Positions 1 through 5,308 of a DNA stretch of 5,308 nucleotides are shown here, in pieces (the stretch's first letter is position 1; each line of letters starts with the position of its first letter). A model generated the notes under the pieces. It was given only the letters and a program-made list of their open reading frames with translations. It did no database searches and was not told the origin of the DNA. The translations under genes and the position numbers were made by a program. This DNA is from Desulfurococcales archaeon (GTDB taxonomy: Archaea > Thermoproteota > Thermoprotei_A > Sulfolobales > Desulfurococcaceae), in NCBI GenBank assembly GCA_026985375.1, contig JALSQP010000012.1:1-5308 (forward strand), in the 5' to 3' direction.

Positions 1-819
1 TGCATTCATTAGAATTGTATAATTGTATGGCCCATAAACAACGTTCCAATACACCGTACCATTAGGTATGCCTTTATTGGCACTCACATAGATTTCTCCA
101 TTAGATCCCGTCAAATACCTTGCTAAAAGCTCACCTCTCCTATCATATATTTTTATCACGGCATATGGAACAGCACGTCCAAATACGTCCCTAATAACAA
201 TCTTAGACGATAACAGGTTCAAACCACATTGTATCTGTTGAGATATTGACGGAGTAATTGTCTCTATAAATGCGGGCATAAGGGGGGCTGCTATCGAAAA
301 TACTATTACCGTGGAGATTATCATAGCCCCTGCAGATCGCGAAAGACGAAACGGGATCGAGTGAAGAAGTAATCCTATAGCGATAAGAGTAGGAGCATAT
401 ATTCTAAGGGCAGTTAAAAGAGTTGTTAATGTTATGAAGAATATCAGAAGATATGTTAGTGAGGAAATTAACGGCGAAATAATAGAGCTCGAGACAAATT
501 TCAGGTTCATACTTACAAGTGCTGAACCTATAAGTCTTAGCGAAGCCATTGTTCCCGCAATAGCTCCTATTTCTTTGGCGCTCCATAGATAGAAAGCATC
601 CCAATCGGTGCCAATGATTCTCGAGATATATCTGATTATGTACAGTATCGCTGTATATGAGAAGATGAGTGTGGCTGAAAAAATACTATCAATCATGAGT
701 TGCGGCGCCCATTTCTTGAGACCATAGAAAGGTATTGGCAACATGTATATCAAAACACCTAGATAGTATCCCAGTACTGACAAATAATACGCTATAACGA
801 TTACATTATTAATGATCAT
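1..819 (-). CDS. cedA: CedA/VirB6-like polytopic membrane channel protein of a DNA-import system, 3' end cut by the window edge
   Basis: An open frame on the minus strand gives 273 residues and runs off the left edge without a stop. An in-frame TAG at 847-849 bounds it upstream, and the ATG at 817-819 follows a GGGTG ribosome-binding sequence by 7 nt. Hydrophobic segments lie near residues 5-30, 42-65, 84-104, 112-136, 139-155 and 162-185. The stretch at about 139-183 (RIYAPTLIAIGLLLHSIPF, then a small-residue helix ending in a proline) resembles the conserved core of archaeal VirB6/CedA proteins. Residues 205-273 are hydrophilic and beta-rich, with a V-x-D-x-x-G-R-x-V-P pattern like Ig-like or carboxypeptidase-regulatory-like domains, probably outside the cell. 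CedA is known in Sulfolobales as the membrane channel of the Ced DNA importer and is related to VirB6 of type IV secretion. The small pilin-like gene upstream supports this reading. It is an inference from topology, motif and neighbour; another polytopic transporter subunit is possible. Confidence 0.72.
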   Translation of the reverse strand, partial: MIINNVIVIAYYLSVLGYYLGVLIYMLPIPFYGLKKWAPQLMIDSIFSATLIFSYTAILYIIRYISRIIGTDWDAFYLWSAKEIGAIAGTMASLRLIGSALVSMNLKFVSSSIISPLISSLTYLLIFFITLTTLLTALRIYAPTLIAIGLLLHSIPFRLSRSAGAMIISTVIVFSIAAPLMPAFIETITPSISQQIQCGLNLLSSKIVIRDVFGRAVPYAVIKIYDRRGELLARYLTGSNGEIYVSANKGIPNGTVYWNVVYGPYNYTILMNA

Positions 820-826
820 GATCCCA

Positions 827-831
827 CACCC
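827..831 (-). promoter_or_regulatory. Shine-Dalgarno-like site for the CedA-like gene
   Basis: On the minus strand GGGTG stands 7 nt before the ATG at 819. Its GGTG can pair with CACC in the conserved archaeal 16S rRNA 3' end. It favours this ATG as the start and suits an internal gene of an operon, where leaderless initiation is not available. Confidence 0.4.
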
Positions 832-868
832 AAAATATGAACTCCACTAGGAAACTAGACCAATCCAT

Positions 869-1147
869 TCATATAGTGGGTGGAGCCGGTAATGGCTGAT
901 AGAATGTATTTGCTATGTATGCGATCAGCGCGAACACTGTTGTCCCCATCGCTAACCAGAACGCTGCCCACACCGCATCTTCTATAAATCGTTCCCCAGT
1001 TCTCTTAATTCTCATAAATGGAATGGGTAATCCTCTTATAGCCCATCCGATTACCCAAGTCAGGAAAAATATAACCCAAGCAACAATGGTCACATTCACT
1101 ATTATTCCCTGAATAAAACTAATAATATTGTTCAATACAACCACCAT
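869..1147 (-). CDS. cedA1: Two-helix membrane protein, probable CedA1/VirB2-type conjugative pilin
   Basis: This small complete gene encodes up to 92 residues. Two hydrophobic helices, about residues 8-37 and 58-82, flank a short loop at 38-57 that is rich in basic residues (R38, R46, K48, R49, R53) and contains RGLPIPF. The C-terminus is a proline-rich tail (QPLPAPPTI). Two helices around a basic loop is the architecture of VirB2/TraA conjugative pilins and of crenarchaeal CedA1, whose filaments are homologous to bacterial conjugation pili. The size also fits CedA1. The next gene, 49 bp downstream on the same strand, is a VirB6/CedA-like channel, so the pair is probably one transcript. The N-terminus before the first helix is short, so any cleaved leader must be small. 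The ATG at 1147 has no Shine-Dalgarno; GTG at 1144 and TTG at 1135 are alternative starts. Without a search, a generic small two-helix membrane protein cannot be excluded. Confidence 0.7.
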   Translation of the reverse strand: MVVVLNNIISFIQGIIVNVTIVAWVIFFLTWVIGWAIRGLPIPFMRIKRTGERFIEDAVWAAFWLAMGTTVFALIAYIANTFYQPLPAPPTI

Positions 1148-1158
1148 AAGAGTCTGAG

Positions 1159-1169
1159 AATATATTGAT
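1159..1169 (-). promoter_or_regulatory. Candidate TATA box for the ced operon
   Basis: On the minus strand the sequence TCAATATATT is the most TATA-like element upstream of the pilin-like gene. Archaeal TATA boxes usually lie about 25 bp before the transcription start. That would put the start near position 1137, inside the longest reading of the gene and close to the TTG at 1135. An alternative AT-rich core at 1187-1193 would instead give a short leader. No clear BRE precedes this box, so the call is weak. Confidence 0.33.
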
Positions 1170-1180
1170 AGGTGGGATAG

Positions 1181-1193
1181 CCGAAACTATTAA
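1181..1193 (+). promoter_or_regulatory. BRE plus TATA box for the PAPS-reductase-like gene
   Basis: CCGAAA at 1181-1186 resembles an archaeal BRE and is followed directly by the AT-rich CTATTAA at 1187-1193. The spacing predicts a transcription start at or within a few bases of the ATG at 1214, so the mRNA is probably leaderless or nearly so. This matches the poor Shine-Dalgarno in front of that ATG. The element lies in the 66-bp gap shared with the divergent ced operon. Confidence 0.45.
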
Positions 1194-1213
1194 CGGACCC
1201 AGGACTGATAACA

Positions 1214-3193
1214 ATGAAGAAATTATGGCCCAAGACGACTAAGATATATTGGGATCCAGACTATAATATCCCAATAATAAAGCCCCTGCCAGGCCAAGAA
1301 GATTTATTCTTTATCCTGAAATTAACTGAGCCCGGTGATGCAAGACCAGCTTTTGGCCAGGATTTAAAGAAGCTTCAAACGGCAATATTTTATGAGTTCA
1401 ATGATTTACGAATCTATGATGTCTTATTCAAAGGCATGTCCATTCTTTTCAATAAGGTTCCACATTGGGATCAGATGTGGGAGGTTGTTTCTTCCGGCAA
1501 CGTCATGGGTCAATTATATTATGATCCCTTTAAGGATAAGTGGAGGTTCCGTTTAACATTCGCTGGCGCCTACATATTGTATAATCAAGGTATAGCCGAT
1601 TTCGTCAAAATTAATACCCGCATACCCCGCGGAAAAATCATTCGTTCAACTCCCTCTACTAGTTCAAAACAAGTAGTAATTGTCAATGATAGGGATGAGG
1701 TTGTAGGTATAGGAGAAATTACTAGCGGAGGAGTACAGGTAATTAAGATCTTTAAGAGGAGAAAACACCCCGTGGAAACAAGCGGGAAACCAGCGAATCT
1801 CGATACTGTTATAAAACATAATGAATATGGCCTGCAGTACTATGAAGACAGGGCCGTCAAGCTACTTAGAAAACTGTATATGCTTTATGGGGGCCCTGTA
1901 GTGGTTTCTTATTCGGGTGGAAAAGATAGCCTAATAGCGCTATATCTCACTTTAAAAGCTATTGGCGATGCAGAACTACTGTTTAATGATACAGGACTAG
2001 AACTTCCTGATACGATAAAGAATGTAAAATATGTCTCCCAAAAATACGGTTTGAATCTAACTATAGCATCAGCTGGGAATATCTTCTGGAAAGCTGTAAG
2101 GGTATTTGGTCCTCCGGGCAAAGATTATCGCTGGTGCTGCAAGATAACCAAGCTAGTTCCACTAGCAAGAACCGCGAGGAAGAAATGGCCTCGGAAAGCA
2201 CTAAACATAGTAGGCCAGCGTGCATTCGAATCAATTGATCGTGCTAAAAGTCCTATCATATGGAGAAATCGCTGGATACCACATCTGATTAGCGCTACAC
2301 CTATTCAGGAATGGAACCAGTTACTGGAATGGCTTTATATAAAGAAAAATAATCTTCCATACAATCCTTTATATGATAAGGGATTCGAAAGGCTGGGGTG
2401 CTTCTTATGTCCCTCAAGTACGTTAGCGGAGTTCAAAGAGGTAGAGAAAACCTATCCTGAATTATGGAATAAATGGATAGAAGAGCTGGAATATTGGAGA
2501 GAAAAACTACAACAACCAAAAGAATGGATAACCTTAGGGCTGTGGAGATGGCTATCACCAGCCGTTGCTAAGCAAAGACTTGTCAAACATATACCTGGCT
2601 ATGAAATTGATTGGAAAAAAGAATACATCCTCAGATTAAAGTTCTCAGAAACGGGACTAGCCCCTTGCAGAGTAAAGAAGGAAGATAATGAGACTGAGAT
2701 AGACTTCGACAACAATATTCTACGGAAAAACATGATTGAACGAATCACTTATTCGCTGAAAACAATCACGCCTAATGTTACAATGAAGAACGATGAAGAT
2801 AAACCAGTAATAAGTATCAACATAAATGATGTACATGCATTAATTTCAAAGAATATAGTAATCGTTGATAAAAGGCTTGAAGATAGTCTTGAAGAGATAG
2901 CGGATATCTTGAAAGCTATCTACAGGATTTATGAATGCGCTAAATGTGGAAGCTGTATCCTATGGTGCCCTAGAAATAATATTATACTTAGAAACCACGG
3001 AGCTATATTCGGCGATCGATGTAACAGGTGTAAAATTTGTATAGATGTTTGTCCCGTAGCGGAGGTACTCGTAGAAAGAGTTGTACTTCCATTAATAACA
3101 GGCGACCCAGCAATATGGAAGAGATCATCTAGAAGACACGGTGATGAATTAATAAAAGCCTTCAGGGAGTATGGCATAGTCGATGAAACTTAA
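1214..3193 (+). CDS. PAPS-reductase-like PP-loop protein with PUA-like and double 4Fe-4S ferredoxin domains
   Basis: A complete 659-residue cytoplasmic protein. Residues 1-125 are the conserved N-terminal region of archaeal PAPS-reductase-like proteins (GDARPAFGQD at 41-50). Residues 127-183 look like a PUA domain, a fold often used for RNA binding. The PP-loop domain spans about 225-445, with SGGKDS at 234-239, NDTGLELP at 258-265, CCK at 308-310, GQRAFES at 334-340 and CFLC at 396-399. The CC...CxxC set (C308, C309, C396, C399) matches the 4Fe-4S ligand pattern of APS reductases. Residues 490-565 are a charged, mixed segment I cannot assign. The C-terminus is a ferredoxin domain with two CxxCxxCxxxCP motifs (C575-C585 and C603-C613). 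PAPS/APS reductases cut an activated sulfate nucleotide to sulfite, but their C-terminal ECG(L/I)H catalytic motif is absent here. Family membership is firm; the reaction is not. An electron-accepting adenylyl or sulfur-transfer enzyme, possibly on RNA, is an alternative. The ATG at 1214 fits the promoter spacing. Confidence 0.9.
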   Translation: MKKLWPKTTKIYWDPDYNIPIIKPLPGQEDLFFILKLTEPGDARPAFGQDLKKLQTAIFYEFNDLRIYDVLFKGMSILFNKVPHWDQMWEVVSSGNVMGQLYYDPFKDKWRFRLTFAGAYILYNQGIADFVKINTRIPRGKIIRSTPSTSSKQVVIVNDRDEVVGIGEITSGGVQVIKIFKRRKHPVETSGKPANLDTVIKHNEYGLQYYEDRAVKLLRKLYMLYGGPVVVSYSGGKDSLIALYLTLKAIGDAELLFNDTGLELPDTIKNVKYVSQKYGLNLTIASAGNIFWKAVRVFGPPGKDYRWCCKITKLVPLARTARKKWPRKALNIVGQRAFESIDRAKSPIIWRNRWIPHLISATPIQEWNQLLEWLYIKKNNLPYNPLYDKGFERLGCFLCPSSTLAEFKEVEKTYPELWNKWIEELEYWREKLQQPKEWITLGLWRWLSPAVAKQRLVKHIPGYEIDWKKEYILRLKFSETGLAPCRVKKEDNETEIDFDNNILRKNMIERITYSLKTITPNVTMKNDEDKPVISININDVHALISKNIVIVDKRLEDSLEEIADILKAIYRIYECAKCGSCILWCPRNNIILRNHGAIFGDRCNRCKICIDVCPVAEVLVERVVLPLITGDPAIWKRSSRRHGDELIKAFREYGIVDET

Positions 3194-3213
3194 GCATATG
3201 TAGCTGTCCAAGC

Positions 3214-3225
3214 ATTATTTCTTTT
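3214..3225 (+). terminator. T-rich tract, candidate terminator for the plus-strand gene
   Basis: Starting 21 nt after the stop of the PAPS-reductase-like gene, the plus strand reads ATTATTTCTTTT. Archaeal transcription commonly ends at such U-rich tracts without a hairpin. The tract lies over the last codons of the convergent helicase gene, so the two transcripts would overlap slightly at their ends. On the opposite strand I see no comparable T-run just after the helicase stop. Confidence 0.3.
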
Positions 3226-5308
3226 CAAGAAACTTCTTGATCTTTAAATAATTCTTTTCACTTTCATATATTAATTTATACATTTCATCTTCACTTGACA
3301 CCCTCCTCAAGATCTTAATGGCTTCGGTGACACCCACACCTGGAGAAGCTAGTAATATAAGAGCTATTCTTCCATAATATGTAAGAAGAAGTGCCCGTTT
3401 CTTTAGATCATCAATAATTTTTCTCTCCTCCCGTCTGAGACGATGTCCTTTCTTCCATTTCTCTAAGCTCCTTAGAATATTATCGTCCAAAATCTTTAAG
3501 GGAGCTAAGGTTCTAAGACCACATCGGGGGCAACTGAATATTTCCTGGCTGATTAGGTCTTTAACTCTGCCATCTATTGTGTACCCGCAGTTAATACATA
3601 CCATTTTTATTTTGCGTGAAAGAATCCTATCTTTATATGCATTATAATCCACTACTCCAATGTTTTCGGCCAATATAGGAACATGTTTTACGACTTTCTT
3701 CAAAATGCTATCATCAATTGACTGGCTAATTATCTTTGTGACACTTATCTGTCCTCGTTCGATCTTTCTAGCGATATCTATTAATCCTCTTAGGTCGAAG
3801 TCTTTGGTTAAAACCTCATTTAATGCTTCATCTCCAATTATAGTCTCTCCGAGCTTATCAAGCAAATAGCGGGTTATCTTGTCTGCTGCAGGATCGATTG
3901 CACCAAATCTTTGTCCTACCTGATATATCCTCCAGTAATAATAGGATGTTTTCCTAACTATTGATCTTATGTCGTCAGAAACTAAATGATATAGACTAAC
4001 TATTAGCTCATATATTAGATCATAAACCCTAGTATCGAGGGGAATATTATATGATTGAAAAACGATATAGTATGGAGTTGAATAAGCGTTTATTTTGTAT
4101 ATTGGATAGCGAAGCCTTATATGAAATCTAAGTATTTCTTTAAGGAGATTGTTTATTCGTGTGCCTCCTGTTAAATATACGACAATGAGGCCTTTACTCT
4201 GGATATACTCGACTATTACTCTCTTATCACTAAACATTCTATCTGGATCAGTAGTAAGTTCTTTTACGGCATTTTGTACATGTTCAGGATAATCACGAGT
4301 TTTACTAGTTGCGATCATTCTAATGATTGCACCAACATATCTTGCCACACCATATTCTACAGGAATGTTTTCACCTTCCCAATGAGGAATAATCGGTGGT
4401 GCTTCAGCTTCAACTCTCTCTACATACAACTTACGCGAATCCTTATCGTACTCAACTACTTTCCAGAGTTTTCCTCCAAGAACAATGGGATCGCCGGGGT
4501 TAATGTTTATTAGAACATATTCTTCATTCAAAACACCTACTTTATTACCTGTTGAAACTTCTACTACAGGTATATCACGTGTTTCAGGGATCATGCTTGT
4601 TTTATATACGTACAGCCTTGTTTTTCTTGTAGGATATATACGTGAATTACGTACACGTATGATCCTAGAATATTCCAAGAACCCAATTACCTTCTCAAAT
4701 TCAGTATAATTTAGATTGTTGAAAAGTGGATAACTAATTATTAGTTCGTATAATTCTGATAGTCTGATACCATTAGACTTAATTAGTGATAGAACCGATA
4801 TGACATAAGCTAAAACATCTAGTGGTTTGTAAATAATGTTTTCCTGCTCAAGAAGGTTTTTCTCAGCTCTTTTAATGAGAATATATGATTCAAGGATCTC
4901 TAATGGATTGTCAAGCGGAATAATACATCCTTTACCAACACCGTAGAGCTTATGCCCGCTTCTACCAATCCTCTGTACAAGTCTAATTGTCTGTCTTGGT
5001 GACATATACTGTATGACATAGTTGACTAAACCTATATCGATCCCTAATTCCATACTTGATGTTGCTACTAAAGCATCTAGATTGCCACAACGAAATTCGT
5101 TCTCTATTTCGAGCCTGTGTTTCCGTGATAAACTGCCGTGATGCACGCCGATCCTTATATCTATTCCAAGAAGAGTATTTGATATTTTATCAAGTATATA
5201 TGATAATTTTTCAGATAACGAGCGAGTATTGACAAATATTAAGACATGACGATATCTCTTTACCAGTCTTAATATAACGGCTATTCTAGCTGATAATTGT
5301 TTATCATA
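3215..5308 (-). CDS. lhr: Lhr-type superfamily 2 helicase, C-terminal part (5' end beyond the window)
   Basis: The minus-strand frame is open from the right edge to the stop at 3215, giving 697 visible residues. The GTG at 5146 is in frame but lies inside the helicase core, so it is not the real start. The RecA2 motifs appear in order: motif IV FVNTR (25-29), HHGSLS (56-61), the motif V region VATSSMELGIDIG (81-93) and motif VI QRIGRSGH (112-119). Next come a winged-helix-like region and the Lhr-specific C-terminal region with HWEGE near 309-313. Four cysteines, CxxC at 571/574 and CxxC at 593/596, form a probable zinc ribbon before a basic helical tail. Motifs I to III, in RecA1, would lie to the right; about 200-250 residues are missing if the length is usual for the family. 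Lhr helicases are ATP-driven 3'-5' translocases acting on DNA, RNA or hybrids, linked to repair and RNA metabolism. The reading is firm; the archaeal Lhr subgroup is not resolved. Confidence 0.93.
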   Translation of the reverse strand, partial: YDKQLSARIAVILRLVKRYRHVLIFVNTRSLSEKLSYILDKISNTLLGIDIRIGVHHGSLSRKHRLEIENEFRCGNLDALVATSSMELGIDIGLVNYVIQYMSPRQTIRLVQRIGRSGHKLYGVGKGCIIPLDNPLEILESYILIKRAEKNLLEQENIIYKPLDVLAYVISVLSLIKSNGIRLSELYELIISYPLFNNLNYTEFEKVIGFLEYSRIIRVRNSRIYPTRKTRLYVYKTSMIPETRDIPVVEVSTGNKVGVLNEEYVLININPGDPIVLGGKLWKVVEYDKDSRKLYVERVEAEAPPIIPHWEGENIPVEYGVARYVGAIIRMIATSKTRDYPEHVQNAVKELTTDPDRMFSDKRVIVEYIQSKGLIVVYLTGGTRINNLLKEILRFHIRLRYPIYKINAYSTPYYIVFQSYNIPLDTRVYDLIYELIVSLYHLVSDDIRSIVRKTSYYYWRIYQVGQRFGAIDPAADKITRYLLDKLGETIIGDEALNEVLTKDFDLRGLIDIARKIERGQISVTKIISQSIDDSILKKVVKHVPILAENIGVVDYNAYKDRILSRKIKMVCINCGYTIDGRVKDLISQEIFSCPRCGLRTLAPLKILDDNILRSLEKWKKGHRLRREERKIIDDLKKRALLLTYYGRIALILLASPGVGVTEAIKILRRVSSEDEMYKLIYESEKNYLKIKKFLEKK

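Noticed and set aside
404..604. Plus-strand open frame of 66 codons
   Set aside because: It lies antisense to the membrane-helix region of the CedA-like gene, has no domain-like pattern, and the opposite strand has a coherent membrane protein through the whole stretch.
814..823. Perfect 10-bp palindrome GATCATGATC over the start codon of the CedA-like gene
   Set aside because: It is short, AT-rich and not repeated elsewhere in the window, so chance is the simplest explanation; no operator can be claimed.
915..1112. Plus-strand open frame of 65 codons
   Set aside because: It is the shadow of the two-helix pilin-like gene; hydrophobic codons on one strand give open frames on the other.
1148..1213. 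CTGA elements in the divergent gap, considered as D boxes of a C/D box guide RNA
   Set aside because: No matching RUGAUGA C box or terminal stem was found at the right spacing on either strand.
1909..2121. Minus-strand open frame of 70 codons
   Set aside because: It is antisense to the PP-loop core of the PAPS-reductase-like gene, whose motifs prove the plus strand is coding.
2929..3177. Minus-strand open frame of 82 codons
   Set aside because: It is antisense to the double ferredoxin motif; the eight cysteines in correct spacing show which strand codes.
3660..4709. Three plus-strand open frames (3660-3869, 4274-4513, 4485-4709)
   Set aside because: All are antisense to the continuous Lhr-type helicase frame and have no recognisable sequence features or start signals.
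5144..5146. GTG at 5146 as the start of the helicase
   Set aside because: The frame continues upstream to the window edge with motif IV (FVNTR), so this GTG codes an internal valine of a longer protein.

Overview
The window reads as chromosomal DNA of an AT-rich hyperthermophilic crenarchaeon, most likely in the Desulfurococcales and perhaps near Staphylothermus. The evidence is heavy use of ATA, AGA and AGG codons, short gaps between genes, archaeal-type BRE/TATA promoter candidates and an archaeal Lhr-type helicase. The genus is a guess from composition and gene content; no search was possible.

Left part (1-1147, minus strand). Two membrane-protein genes lie in tandem. The first encodes a 92-residue protein with two hydrophobic helices joined by a basic loop, the layout of CedA1/VirB2-type conjugative pilins. 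The second begins 49 bp later and runs off the left edge. Its 273 visible residues form about six membrane helices, including a VirB6/CedA-like segment, followed by an Ig-like beta domain. No ORF finder that needs a stop codon would report this second gene. Together they look like the cedA1-cedA part of the crenarchaeal Ced DNA-import apparatus, a relative of type IV secretion that works as an importer. The Ced ATPase (CedB) is not in the window.

Middle (1148-1213). A 66-bp divergent promoter region separates the ced pair from the plus-strand gene.

Centre (1214-3193, plus strand). A complete 659-residue protein of the archaeal PAPS-reductase-like family (PP-loop ATP pyrophosphatase fold). 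It has a PUA-like domain before the PP-loop domain and a two-cluster ferredoxin domain at the C-terminus. It carries the CC...CxxC iron-sulfur signature of APS reductases but not their catalytic ECG(L/I)H tail. The zinc-ribbon cysteines I expect at the N-terminus of its relatives are replaced. Its substrate is open.

Right part (3215-5308, minus strand). The last 697 residues of an Lhr-type superfamily 2 helicase converge on the previous gene across a 21-bp gap. Its first RecA domain lies beyond the right edge.

The three units look functionally independent: DNA uptake/exchange, a sulfur or nucleotide redox enzyme, and a nucleic-acid helicase. I saw no tRNA, rRNA, CRISPR array, insertion sequence or long repeat. 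No stretch over 300 bases lacks a gene.
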